Below, in pieces: positions 16,328 through 25,375 of a stretch of DNA of 64,000 nt; the first letter of the stretch is position 1, and every line of letters begins with the position of its first letter. The stretch comes from JASGCK01 sp031538565 (lineage in GTDB: Bacteria; Pseudomonadota; Gammaproteobacteria; Burkholderiales; Burkholderiaceae_C), in the NCBI GenBank assembly GCA_031538565.1, contig JAVKLS010000032.1:1-64000 (forward strand). The letters run 5' to 3'. Under the pieces are notes generated by a model. That model saw only the letters and a program-made list of their open reading frames with translations, made no database searches and was not told the DNA's origin. The translations under genes and the position numbers were made by a program.

Positions 16328-17926
16328 TCAATGCCTAAAATGGCGCACGCCCGTAAACACCATGGCTACGCCGCGCTCATTCGCTGCAGCGATCACTTCA
16401 TCATCACGCACGCTGCCGCCTGGTTGAATGACGCACGTTGCACCCGCGTCCACCACCACGTCTAATCCGTCGCGGAAAGGGAAGAATGCATCGCTGGCAA
16501 CCACCGAGTCCGCAAGCGTAAGACCCGCGTTATTGGCTTTGATACTGGCAATTTTGGCGGAGTCGATGCGCGACATTTGCCCCGCGCCCACGCCCAGCGT
16601 CATGCCGTCCTTGCAGTAAATAATGGCATTGGATTTGACGTATTTGGCAACGCTCCACGCAAACAGCAAGTCTTGCAATTGCGCAGGCGTGGGCTGCTTG
16701 GTTGTGACAACTTTGAGGTCGGAAATTTTTAGCTCGTGGTTGTCGGCGCTTTGCATCAGCAGTCCTGATCCCACACGCTTGACGTCGCGTGCGTTGCGTC
16801 CGCGCTGCCAATCGGTCATCCCGCTTTGGTACGAATCAACTTTTGATAAATCAATTTTGAGCGCTCGCACATTGACTTTTTTCTTAAGCAGCTCAAGCGC
16901 ATCCGCAGCAAAATCAGGCGCAATAAGCACTTCGACAAAAAGCTGAGTCACTGCCTCCATCGTGCGGGCGTCCACGCAGCGGTTAAACGCCACGATGCCG
17001 CCAAACGCCGATGTGGGATCCGTTTTCAGCGCTTTGCTGTACGCCGCAAGCGGGCGATCGCCCACCGCAGCGCCGCAAGGGTTGGCGTGTTTAACGATGA
17101 CGCAAGCGCAATCATTGAAGCTTTTAACGCACTCCCACGCCGCGTCCGCGTCGGCAATGTTGTTATAGGACAGCTCCTTGCCCTGCAATTGCTGCGCGGT
17201 CACGATGGAGCCAGGCGCGGGATGAAGATCGCGGTAAAACGCTGCGTTTTGATGCGGATTTTCGCCGTAGCGCAAGTCTTGCAACTTCACAAACCGTCCA
17301 TTGCTTTGCGAACCGTAGAGGGCGCGACTGCCGTCCATGTTGAGACTAGACAAGTAGTCGCTGATCGCCGCGTCGTAATTGCTAATGCGGTTAAACGCCG
17401 CAACCGACAGCGCAAATTTGCTCTCTAAGCTGACGGAGCCCGTGGCTTTTAACTGCCCGAGTACATCCGCGTACTGCGCGGCATCGGTCAACACCACCAC
17501 GTCGCGCCAATTTTTGGCGGCCGAGCGCACCATCGCAGGACCACCAATATCGATGTTTTCAATTGCATCATCTAAGGTGCAATCCGCTTTGGCAACCGTT
17601 GCCTCAAAAGGGTACAAATTCACAACCAACAAGTCGATGGTCGCAATGCCATGCTTGGCAAGCGCCGCCATGTGCTCGGGTACGTCGCGCCTTGCCAGCA
17701 AGCCACCATGAACTTTGGGGTGCAGGGTTTTAACGCGTCCATCCAGCATCTCGGGAAAACCCGTCATGCTAGAGACTTCGGTCACAGGTAAACCCGCGTC
17801 GGCTAGTAATTTTGCTGTGCCACCCGTTGACAGCAGTTTGATGCCCATCTGATGCAGCGATTGAGAAAATTCGAGAATGCCCGTTTTATCGGAAACGGAT
17901 AGCAGTGCGGTAAGTTGTGTGGTCAT
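16328..17926 (-). CDS. purH: Bifunctional AICAR transformylase/IMP cyclohydrolase PurH
   Basis: A 532-residue enzyme for the last two steps of IMP synthesis. The N-terminal cyclohydrolase domain (ALLSVSDKTGILEFSQSL, then STGGTAKLL and the GFPEMLDGRVKTLHPKVHGG segment) is followed by the transformylase domain with LRYGENPHQNAAFY, CVIVKHANPCGAAVG and the C-terminal PGGSVRDDEVIAAANE. It is the last gene of dusB-fis-purH, a known beta/gammaproteobacterial arrangement, 38 bp after fis. Confidence 0.97.
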   Translation of the reverse strand: MTTQLTALLSVSDKTGILEFSQSLHQMGIKLLSTGGTAKLLADAGLPVTEVSSMTGFPEMLDGRVKTLHPKVHGGLLARRDVPEHMAALAKHGIATIDLLVVNLYPFEATVAKADCTLDDAIENIDIGGPAMVRSAAKNWRDVVVLTDAAQYADVLGQLKATGSVSLESKFALSVAAFNRISNYDAAISDYLSSLNMDGSRALYGSQSNGRFVKLQDLRYGENPHQNAAFYRDLHPAPGSIVTAQQLQGKELSYNNIADADAAWECVKSFNDCACVIVKHANPCGAAVGDRPLAAYSKALKTDPTSAFGGIVAFNRCVDARTMEAVTQLFVEVLIAPDFAADALELLKKKVNVRALKIDLSKVDSYQSGMTDWQRGRNARDVKRVGSGLLMQSADNHELKISDLKVVTTKQPTPAQLQDLLFAWSVAKYVKSNAIIYCKDGMTLGVGAGQMSRIDSAKIASIKANNAGLTLADSVVASDAFFPFRDGLDVVVDAGATCVIQPGGSVRDDEVIAAANERGVAMVFTGVRHFRH

Positions 17927-17964
17927 GGGCGATGCGGGCTAGAGGCGTACTTGCCAAAAGTAGA

Positions 17965-18204
17965 TTAAGCGATCTCGTATTCAGTGAGTTTTTTGCGCAA
18001 GGTGTTTCGATTCAAACCCAGCCACTGAGCGGCTTTAGACTGGTTTCCACCCGCCCGCGCCATCACGACGTCAAGCAAGGGATGCTCAAAATTGGCAAGC
18101 ATCATGTCGTACAAATTGTGCGGCGCAACGCCATCCAAATCTTTGAAGTACGCCGCCAAACTCTCACGAATACAAGCGTCTATTTTTTCTTTGCTCATGG
18201 TCAA
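17965..18204 (-). CDS. fis: Fis-family nucleoid/transcription regulator
   Basis: A 79-residue small DNA-bending protein. The C-terminal helix-turn-helix VMARAGGNQSKAAQWLGLNRNTLRKKL is typical of Fis and NtrC C-termini; the N-terminal half, with LYDMMLANFEHPLLDVV, forms the dimer. It is 8 bp after dusB, and the two are cotranscribed in most proteobacteria. Betaproteobacterial Fis proteins are about this short. Confidence 0.93.
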   Translation of the reverse strand: MTMSKEKIDACIRESLAAYFKDLDGVAPHNLYDMMLANFEHPLLDVVMARAGGNQSKAAQWLGLNRNTLRKKLTEYEIA

Positions 18205-18212
18205 CTACTTTT

Positions 18213-19187
18213 CTAACTATCCAAACTAAAAAACTGGCCAACGGCTTGCAATTGCTGCTCGCAACTGCCAAGCGTATTCATATGCTGACGAAAAGCTTCC
18301 CCGTCAGCCATGCCCTGCACGTACCAGCCAATATGCTTGCGAGCAGTATAAAGCCCCGTATATTCGCCATAGAGCTCATAATGCTCCAGCAAATGCTCAA
18401 TCAGCAATTGTCGAATTTCAAGGCGACTAGGCGCTGGAAAATTGTCGCCCGTCGCCAAAAAATGAGCCACTTCGCGAAAAATCCACGGCCTGCCCTGCGC
18501 GGCGCGACCAATCATCACCGCATCCGCGCCCGTTGCCTCAAGCACCGCACGCGCTTTGCAGGGACTGTCAATATCACCATTGGCAACCACTGGGACTTGC
18601 ACCGCCGCCTTCACCGCAGCGATGGTGTCGTACTCCGCAAACCCTTTGTAGCCTTGCTCGCGCGTTCTGCCGTGGACAGTCACCATCTGCACACCTGCCG
18701 CTTGTGCAGCGCGGGCAATTGAAACCGCATTTTTATGATCGGCACTCCAGCCCGTGCGCATCTTTAGCGTGACGGGAACGTTATGCGCACAGCACGCACT
18801 GACCACCGCAGAGACAATCTCTAGCGCAAGCCGCTCGTCTTGCATCAGGGCCGAGCCCGCCCATCTATTGCATACTTTTTTAGCAGGGCAACCCATGTTG
18901 ATGTCGATGATTTGTGCGCCCTTGTCAATGTTGTACCGCGCCGCCTCCGCCATCATGTGCGCGTCTGTGCCTGCAATTTGCACACTGATGGGCGCGACCT
19001 CGCCCGCGTGGTCGGCGCGGCGCGAGGTCTTCAAACTACTCCACAAATCTTTGCGCGAGGTCACCATCTCCGACACCGCGTAGCCCGCACCTAAACGCTT
19101 GCACAGCTTGCGAAAAGGTCTATCCGTCACCCCTGCCATAGGTGCGGCAAAGACATTGTTAGGAAGAAGATATTGCCCAATACGCAT
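18213..19187 (-). CDS. dusB: tRNA-dihydrouridine synthase DusB
   Basis: A 324-residue flavoenzyme that reduces uridine in the tRNA D-loop. It shows FAAPMAGVTDRPFRKLCKRLG at the N-terminus, the IDINMGCPAKKVCNRWAGSALM segment with the catalytic cysteine, VTVHGRTREQGYKG and a C-terminal helical domain. It is first in dusB-fis-purH. The glucarate dehydratase gene ends only 36 bp upstream on the same strand, so read-through is possible. Confidence 0.95.
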   Translation of the reverse strand: MRIGQYLLPNNVFAAPMAGVTDRPFRKLCKRLGAGYAVSEMVTSRKDLWSSLKTSRRADHAGEVAPISVQIAGTDAHMMAEAARYNIDKGAQIIDINMGCPAKKVCNRWAGSALMQDERLALEIVSAVVSACCAHNVPVTLKMRTGWSADHKNAVSIARAAQAAGVQMVTVHGRTREQGYKGFAEYDTIAAVKAAVQVPVVANGDIDSPCKARAVLEATGADAVMIGRAAQGRPWIFREVAHFLATGDNFPAPSRLEIRQLLIEHLLEHYELYGEYTGLYTARKHIGWYVQGMADGEAFRQHMNTLGSCEQQLQAVGQFFSLDS

Positions 19188-19223
19188 AAGCGGGCAATTG
19201 TCGCAGGCTGTCTCTAGTTAAAG

Positions 19224-20558
19224 TCACCTAACCAGGCAGGGTCGTTTGTGATCAAACTTCCAATTTGGGATGAGGTGTTGCATGGCGATCGCGTCCTCTC
19301 GGCTACCAAGCCCGTACTGCAAATAGAGCTGATGCGCCGCCTCCACGGCAGGCATATTCAGCGTGACGCCCAGCCCCCCCGCTTGCGGCACGTCCACCAA
19401 TCCGCCATGGATGGCAAGCGTTTCGTTCAATAAATTTTGACCATCTTGCCAAATCCAGTGCGTATCAATCGCGGTAACTTTACCTGGCGCTGCGGCTGCG
19501 ACATGGGTAAACATGGCAAGCGAAATATCAAAGTGATTGTTGGAATGAGAGCCCCACGTCAGCCCCCAGTCACGGCACGTTTGCGCCACGCGCACCGAGC
19601 CTGCCATCGTCCAAAAATGCGGGTCTGCCAGCGGAATATCCACGCTTTGCAGTGCGAGCGAATGCTGGAGTTGCCGCCAATCGGTCGCAACCATATTGGT
19701 CGCCGTTGGCAAGCCTGTGGCACGGCGAAACTCCGCCATCACTTCGCGTCCGCTAAAACCGTCCTCCGCACCGCAAGGGTCTTCGGCATACGCCACGACG
19801 CCGCGCATATCTCGCATCAACCGCACAGCGTCTTTTAGTAGCCAGCCACCGTTGGGGTCTAGCGTGACACGGGCTTTTGGAAAGCGTGCGTGCAGTGCGC
19901 ACACGGCTTCAATTTCCTCTTCGCCGCGTAGCACACCGCCTTTCAGTTTGAAATCGTTAAAACCGTACTTGCTGTGCACGGCTTGAGCTTGGCGAACAAT
20001 GCTCTCGGGCGTCAGCGCCACCTGGTTTCGGCAAACGCTCCACGCATCACCAGATGCACACTCATCGCGGTACGCTAAATCGGTTTTGGCTTTGTCACCT
20101 ACATAGAAAAGATAACCCAGCATTTCGACTTGCTCGCGCTGCTGCCCCTCGCCCAGTAAGGCTGACACGGGAACGGCCAAATGCTGACCCAGCAGATCCA
20201 GCAAGCAAGACTCCACAGCAGTCACCGCGTGAATCGTGGTGCGAAGATCAAACGTCTGCAGGCCGCGACCGCCCAAATCACGATCAGCAAATTGGGTGCG
20301 CACCCTGCCCAGCACCGCTTGCACATTGCCAATGGATTCGCCCACCACCAAGTCCCTGGCGTCCTCCAGCGTTTGCCGAATTTTTTCGCCGCCAGGCACT
20401 TCGCCTATGCCCGTGCGCTCCGCAGAATCGGTCAAGATGAGCACATTGCGAGTGAAAAAGGGGCCGTGTGCGCCAGAGAGGTTCAGCAGCATGGAGTCGT
20501 GACCCGCCACAGGAATGACGCGCAGCGCCGTGATGCGAGGAGTTTGCGAGAAGGTCAT
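19224..20558 (-). CDS. gudD: Glucarate dehydratase
   Basis: A 444-residue enolase-superfamily enzyme that dehydrates D-glucarate to 5-keto-4-deoxy-glucarate. It has the N-terminal capping domain (EVPGGEKIRQTLEDARDLVVG), the K-x-K base in FNDFKLKGG, the metal ligands in TLDPNGGW and AYAEDPCG, NMVATDW and the His-Asp dyad region WGSHSNNHFDISLA. Together with uronate dehydrogenase at 22223 it could form the start of oxidative uronate catabolism. No aldarate transporter or KDG-aldolase gene is adjacent. Confidence 0.92.
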   Translation of the reverse strand: MTFSQTPRITALRVIPVAGHDSMLLNLSGAHGPFFTRNVLILTDSAERTGIGEVPGGEKIRQTLEDARDLVVGESIGNVQAVLGRVRTQFADRDLGGRGLQTFDLRTTIHAVTAVESCLLDLLGQHLAVPVSALLGEGQQREQVEMLGYLFYVGDKAKTDLAYRDECASGDAWSVCRNQVALTPESIVRQAQAVHSKYGFNDFKLKGGVLRGEEEIEAVCALHARFPKARVTLDPNGGWLLKDAVRLMRDMRGVVAYAEDPCGAEDGFSGREVMAEFRRATGLPTATNMVATDWRQLQHSLALQSVDIPLADPHFWTMAGSVRVAQTCRDWGLTWGSHSNNHFDISLAMFTHVAAAAPGKVTAIDTHWIWQDGQNLLNETLAIHGGLVDVPQAGGLGVTLNMPAVEAAHQLYLQYGLGSREDAIAMQHLIPNWKFDHKRPCLVR

Positions 20559-20645
20559 AAAAAATGTAATGGAAAGAGTCAGTGGAAGAACTAGTCTAAA
20601 CCGCCACGCCTGCCCCCGACTTTAAGCGGTTACCATCAGCCATTA

Positions 20646-20860
20646 GCAGGAGAGTATAGTGCGCCAATTTTTCGGCGTGCTGTCACCGAAGGCGCAACCT
20701 CTCATAATCGCTCAGGTTCATGTACTGCTTTTGTTTTAAATGGCCGTCTGGAGAGCCGCCGCGTCAGTCCCAATGGATAAGGCGCAGCGCACCGAAGGAG
20801 CAAAGCGTTTGAGTTTTTTAAGCGCTGAATCTCTCAGGTATCAAGGACAGGGAGAGCGGC
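20646..20860 (+). promoter_or_regulatory. Tandem glycine riboswitch upstream of dadA
   Basis: Two successive gcvT-type aptamers. Aptamer 1 (about 20646-20728) has GCAGGAGAG, CACCGAAGGCGCAA, CTCTC and GCTCAGGTT, closed by CTGC. Aptamer 2 (about 20743-20860) has TCTGGAGAGCC, CACCGAAGGAGCAAAGC, AATCTCTCAGGT and AAGGACAG. A linker of about 14 bases joins them. Downstream, GAGAGC in aptamer 2 can pair with GCTCTC at 20893-20898 next to the AGGAG ribosome binding site of dadA, a plausible translational switch. This two-aptamer form is the classic glycine-binding riboswitch. Confidence 0.9.
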
Positions 20861-20899
20861 TACGCGGCACTTGCACGTGCCCAATCTTAGGAGCTCTCT

Positions 20900-22150
20900 A
20901 TGAAAGTCATTGTTTTAGGCGCAGGCTTGCTCGGCGTCACATCCGCTTATTTTTTACGCCAACAAGGTCACGAAGTCGTGGTCATAGACAGGCAAGCCAG
21001 CCCCGCCGCTGAAACCAGTTTTGCCAATGGCGGACAAATTTCCGTCAGTCATGCCGAGCCTTGGGCCAATCCCAGCGCGCCGCTCAAAGTGCTCAAATGG
21101 CTGGGCAAAGAAGATGCGCCGCTTTTATTTCGCCTGCGTGCAGATATGCGCCAGTGGCTGTGGGGGTTGCAATTTTTGCGCGAATGCACGCCCGCTAAAA
21201 CAAGTCACAACATCGAGCAAATTGTGCGCCTTGGCACGTACAGTCGTAGCGTGTTGTGCGATTTGCGTGCCAGCATTGGGCTGCACTACGACGAGCGCAC
21301 GCAAGGCATCTTGCATTTTTATACCAACCAAAAAGAGTTCGATTCCGCCGAAGCTCCCGCCGCGCAAATGCGTGCGCTGGGCTGCGACCGCCGCGTCATT
21401 AGTGCCGACGAAGCCGTTCGCCTAGAGCCCGCACTGGCGCACATCCGCCCGCATCTAGCAGGCGCAACCTACACGGCCGAAGACGAATCGGGTGATGCCA
21501 ATCAATTTGCACGCGGCTTAGTCGAGCATTGCAAACAAAGCGGCGTGCAGTTTTTAATGAGTCACACCATCACCGCACTGCGAAGCGTTGGCGGCAAAAT
21601 CGACCACGTAGAAGCCACCGACAGCGACGGACGCTTTCAGCGCATTCGCGGCGACGCCTACGTGCTGGCAATGGGTAGCCTCAGCCCTCTCTACGTCAAG
21701 CCGCTGGGTATTGACTTGCCGATTTATCCCGCCAAGGGATACTCCGTCACAATGCCTGTGCTGGACACACAATACGCCCACCAAGTCTCGCTCACCGACG
21801 ATGAATTCAAACTCGTCTTCTCACGACTTGGCAATCGGCTACGCATTGCAGGAACGGCGGAATTTAATGGCTACGACCGCGATTTAAACCGCGTGCGCTG
21901 CGAAGCCATTGTGCGACGCACCGAAGAGCTTTTTCCAGGGGCGGGTGACGCATCGAAAGCACAGTTTTGGACGGGGCTTCGCCCCGCGACACCTAGCAAC
22001 GTTCCCATCATCGGACGCAGCAAAATAGAAAACTTGTTTTTCAACACAGGACATGGCACGCTGGGCTGGACGCACGCTTGCGGCTCAGGAAAAAGTATTG
22101 CGCGTATCGTGAGCGGTCTGAAGCCCGAAGTAGATTTCGCCTTTACCTAA
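20900..22150 (+). CDS. dadA: D-amino acid dehydrogenase (DadA family)
   Basis: A 416-residue FAD-dependent oxidoreductase of the DAO/DadA family. It begins with the dinucleotide fold MKVIVLGAGLLGVTSAYFLR and carries ETSFANGGQISVSHAEPWANP, typical of DadA, and a C-terminal WTGLRPATPSNVPIIGRS plus TGHGTLGWTHACGSGK FAD-binding segment. DadA oxidises D-alanine and other D-amino acids at the membrane and passes electrons to the respiratory chain. The glycine riboswitch just upstream suggests that this enzyme, or its regulation, serves glycine excess. ATG at 20900 follows AGGAG. Confidence 0.93.
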   Translation: MKVIVLGAGLLGVTSAYFLRQQGHEVVVIDRQASPAAETSFANGGQISVSHAEPWANPSAPLKVLKWLGKEDAPLLFRLRADMRQWLWGLQFLRECTPAKTSHNIEQIVRLGTYSRSVLCDLRASIGLHYDERTQGILHFYTNQKEFDSAEAPAAQMRALGCDRRVISADEAVRLEPALAHIRPHLAGATYTAEDESGDANQFARGLVEHCKQSGVQFLMSHTITALRSVGGKIDHVEATDSDGRFQRIRGDAYVLAMGSLSPLYVKPLGIDLPIYPAKGYSVTMPVLDTQYAHQVSLTDDEFKLVFSRLGNRLRIAGTAEFNGYDRDLNRVRCEAIVRRTEELFPGAGDASKAQFWTGLRPATPSNVPIIGRSKIENLFFNTGHGTLGWTHACGSGKSIARIVSGLKPEVDFAFT

Positions 22151-22222
22151 CCACACTGCTGCACTAACCACCCATGCGTGAACAAAATCAAGACTTGCGA
22201 CGATCTTGCCGTATGGGTATAT

Positions 22223-23032
22223 CTAATTGAATGGTCCCATCTTGACGTAACCACCGCCTTGGTAGATTTTGGCGGGATCGTTTTCAGCCAGTGCTGGCAG
22301 CGCTTCACGCGAAGCGCGCCATGCCTCGGTGTTGTCTTGGGGCTTGAAGCCAAGATGCGCGGCCTTGCTGTTATCCCACCACGTATTTTTGTTATCCGAT
22401 ACGCCGTACACAATGGCGTGTCCAACGTGGGGGGCCGTCAGCGCGCAGCGCACAAGCTCCGATAAATCGCGGTACGACAACCACGTCTTCAACATCCGCG
22501 CATCTACGGGCTCTGCGAAGGAGGAGCCAATGCGCATAGAGACGGTTTCGATGCCGTAGCGATTGAAATAAAACTGAGCCATGTTTTCGCCGTAAGCTTT
22601 GGAGAGTCCGTAGTAACTATCGGGGCGCTGTGGGCTATCGCTGTCGAGCATATCGCCTTGCTTGTAAAAACCAATAGCATGGTTAGAGCTGGCAAACACC
22701 ACGCGGCGCACGCCGTGTATGCGCGCCCCTTCGTAGAGATGGAAGATGCCGCGAATGTTGGCATCCAGAACTTGCTCAAACGAATGCTCAGTCGATACGC
22801 CGCCCATATGTACGGCAGCATCCACGCCTTGCAGTAGCGCGATGGTTGCTTGCTTGTCACCCAAATCGCACGTGATGATTTCTTCGTGCCGCACATCATT
22901 AACAACCGCTTCGTCCATGCTGGAAATATCGGATAGACGTAGCACCTCGGTGTGCGCCGCTAAACTTTTTCGCAGCACCTTACCCAGAGCGCCCGCTGCG
23001 CCAGTCAGTAAAAGTTTTTTAAAAGGTTTCAT
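22223..23032 (-). CDS. udh: Uronate dehydrogenase (NAD-dependent)
   Basis: A 269-residue extended-SDR enzyme that oxidises D-glucuronate or D-galacturonate to the aldaro-lactone. Landmarks match Pseudomonas and Agrobacterium Udh: LLLTGAAGALGKVLR (about 6-20), AVHMGGVSTEHSFEQVLDANI, VVFASSNHAIGFYKQGD, RPDSYYGLSKAYGE with the Y-x3-K pair, and VYGVSDNKNTWWDN. The start at MKPFKKLLL fits the family; earlier in-frame codons lack homology. Its product feeds glucarate dehydratase (19224-20558), but the two genes are separated by dadA and face the same way. Confidence 0.9.
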   Translation of the reverse strand: MKPFKKLLLTGAAGALGKVLRKSLAAHTEVLRLSDISSMDEAVVNDVRHEEIITCDLGDKQATIALLQGVDAAVHMGGVSTEHSFEQVLDANIRGIFHLYEGARIHGVRRVVFASSNHAIGFYKQGDMLDSDSPQRPDSYYGLSKAYGENMAQFYFNRYGIETVSMRIGSSFAEPVDARMLKTWLSYRDLSELVRCALTAPHVGHAIVYGVSDNKNTWWDNSKAAHLGFKPQDNTEAWRASREALPALAENDPAKIYQGGGYVKMGPFN

Positions 23033-23146
23033 AGGATGTCCATTCAATAGCAGTATGCCAATATCGGAGTTAGAGGGTAGCGCCATCATAAAGATAAAGC
23101 ACAAAAACCGCGAATGCACGTGTAAGCCAGTCGTTAAACTAGGACG

Positions 23147-24277
23147 ATGACTTCTTATTTCAAACGCAGCCTCTTCGATTGGCTTTTTGCCGCGCTTGTT
23201 GCGTGCGGCGCTTTATTCACTCTCTCGCAATATTTTGCAAATATGGATGGCTACGAAGTTGGCATTTTGCTGGCTGCCACTCCTGCGCTGGTTGCAATGG
23301 CTTGGTTTTGGCGCCCTGTGCGCTGGCTGGTCCTAATCGTTGCGCTGCTGTCGCTGTGGTCGATTTGGCTGTATGGGGGGCAACTACCCCGTGCTAATGC
23401 CGCCTTTATGTTGAAATATTTTTTGGCCAGCCAAACCGCCATCATGTGGATGAGCGTGCTGCTTTTTTTAAGCACTTTGTTTTATTGGCTAGGGCTGCTC
23501 CTTAAATCGCAAGCGCAGGTGTTTGCTGGGATTGCCTCTAAGTTGGCGTGGGTAGCGGTAACCGCAGCACTAGTGGGTATGATGGTTCGTTGGTACGAAA
23601 GCTATCTCATTGGCACGGATGTGGGGCATATCCCCGTTTCAAACTTATACGAAGTGTTTGTGCTTTTTTGCTGGATGACGACGCTGTTTTATTTGTACTA
23701 CGAAGAAATCTACCAGACTAAAACCTTGGGCGCGTTTGTCATGCTAGTGGTGAGTGCGGCCGTAGGATTTTTGCTGTGGTACACCTTTGTGCGCGAAGCG
23801 GCGGATATCCAACCGCTAGTGCCTGCGCTACAAAGTTGGTGGATGAAAGTGCACGTACCCGCCAACTTTATTGGCTACGGCACGTTTAGCCTTGCGGCAA
23901 TGGTGGCTGCGGCGTATCTACTGAAGAAGCGATTTCCTAATTCGTACCTAATGGCGACTTTGCCCTCGCTAGAAGTCATGGACGATCTGATGTACAAAGC
24001 CATTGCCGTAGGCTTTGCATTTTTTACTATTGCTACCGTGTTAGGTGCGTTTTGGGCAGCCGAGGCTTGGGGTGGTTATTGGAGCTGGGATCCCAAAGAA
24101 ACTTGGGCGTTAATTGTTTGGTTGAACTATGCGGCATGGCTGCATATGCGGCTAGTCAAGGGCTTGCGCGGCGTAGTTGCTGCTTGGTGGGCGCTCGTTG
24201 GGTTGTTAGTCACCACCTTTGCTTTCCTTGGTGTGAATATGTTTTTGAGTGGTTTGCACTCTTACGGAACTCTTTGA
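23147..24277 (+). CDS. ccsB: Cytochrome c biogenesis protein CcsB/CcsA (System II heme handling)
   Basis: A 376-residue inner-membrane protein with about eight to nine transmembrane helices and the heme-handling WWD motif WGGYWSWDPKETWALIVWL near residues 304-322, plus conserved histidines (KVHVPANFIGYG). It works with ResB/Ccs1 to attach heme to apocytochromes c outside the membrane. In most betaproteobacteria resB lies directly upstream; here no resB is adjacent. It ends 12 bp before hemE, giving a heme-linked pair. Confidence 0.92.
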   Translation: MTSYFKRSLFDWLFAALVACGALFTLSQYFANMDGYEVGILLAATPALVAMAWFWRPVRWLVLIVALLSLWSIWLYGGQLPRANAAFMLKYFLASQTAIMWMSVLLFLSTLFYWLGLLLKSQAQVFAGIASKLAWVAVTAALVGMMVRWYESYLIGTDVGHIPVSNLYEVFVLFCWMTTLFYLYYEEIYQTKTLGAFVMLVVSAAVGFLLWYTFVREAADIQPLVPALQSWWMKVHVPANFIGYGTFSLAAMVAAAYLLKKRFPNSYLMATLPSLEVMDDLMYKAIAVGFAFFTIATVLGAFWAAEAWGGYWSWDPKETWALIVWLNYAAWLHMRLVKGLRGVVAAWWALVGLLVTTFAFLGVNMFLSGLHSYGTL

Positions 24278-24289
24278 GTTGGGATCACT

Positions 24290-25375
24290 ATGAATCGTGT
24301 TTTTTTAGACGCTTGCCAAGGGCTTGCAACGCCCTACACCCCCGTTTGGTTGATGCGTCAGGCAGGACGCTACTTGCCCGAGTACCGCGCCACGCGAGCG
24401 ACTGCTGGCAGCTTCATGGGGCTAGCCACCAGTCCCACTTTTGCGACCGAAGTCACACTGCAACCGCTCGATCGCTACGCGCTGGATGCGGCTATTTTGT
24501 TTTCCGATATTTTGACCGTGCCAGACGCAATGGGGCTCGGGCTGTCGTTTGCCGAAGGCGAAGGACCGCGCTTTGCCACCGCCGTGCGTGACGAGGCCGC
24601 CGTTGCCAAGCTCACCGTTCCCGATATGAGCAAGCTGCGCTATGTGTTCGATGCCGTGACATCCATTCGCAAAGCGCTGGCGCATCGCGGCGACAAAGCT
24701 GTTCCCCTGATTGGTTTTTCAGGCAGTCCGTGGACGCTGGCTTGTTACATGGTCGAAGGCAAGGGATCCGACGACTACCGCCATGTCAAAAGTTTGATGT
24801 ATGCACGCCCCGATTTAATGCACCGCATCTTGGCGGTAAATGCAGACAGCGTTTCCGCTTACTTAAATGCGCAAATTGACGCAGGCGCCCAGGCCGTAAT
24901 GGTGTTTGATTCTTGGGGCGGTGTACTGGCAGACGGCGCATTTCAAAGCTTTAGCTTGGCGTACACCCGTCGCGTGCTAGCCGCCTTGAAGCGCACGGGC
25001 ACGGATGGCGCCATCGTGCCGCGCATCGTCTTTACCAAAGGCGGCGGACTTTGGCTGGACGAGATGAAAGATTTGGACTGCGACGTGCTAGGACTTGATT
25101 GGACGATAAACCTAGGCAAGGCTAGAGGCATTGTGGGTAATCAGAAATCGCTGCAAGGCAATATCGATCCAAACGTGCTATTTGCGCCGCCTGCCACCAT
25201 TGCAGCCGAAGTTGGCAAAGTGCTAGCGTCTTTTGGCAAGCCGCATCAAGATCCAGCAACGCGTGGCACGGGACATATTTTTAATTTAGGACACGGCATT
25301 AGCCAGTTCACACCGCCCGAGCACGTCTCGGCGTTGGTGGAGGCGGTGCATCAACAATCTCGCGCAATGCGATAG
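24290..25375 (+). CDS. hemE: Uroporphyrinogen decarboxylase HemE
   Basis: A 361-residue enzyme that converts uroporphyrinogen III to coproporphyrinogen III in heme synthesis. The signature PVWLMRQAGRYLPEYRATRA lies at residues about 18-37, followed by ILFSDILTVPDAMG and GFSGSPWTLACYMVEG. It is 12 bp after ccsB, and the two probably share a transcript. Its last 68 bp overlap the 3' end of the convergent cca gene. Confidence 0.96.
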   Translation: MNRVFLDACQGLATPYTPVWLMRQAGRYLPEYRATRATAGSFMGLATSPTFATEVTLQPLDRYALDAAILFSDILTVPDAMGLGLSFAEGEGPRFATAVRDEAAVAKLTVPDMSKLRYVFDAVTSIRKALAHRGDKAVPLIGFSGSPWTLACYMVEGKGSDDYRHVKSLMYARPDLMHRILAVNADSVSAYLNAQIDAGAQAVMVFDSWGGVLADGAFQSFSLAYTRRVLAALKRTGTDGAIVPRIVFTKGGGLWLDEMKDLDCDVLGLDWTINLGKARGIVGNQKSLQGNIDPNVLFAPPATIAAEVGKVLASFGKPHQDPATRGTGHIFNLGHGISQFTPPEHVSALVEAVHQQSRAMR

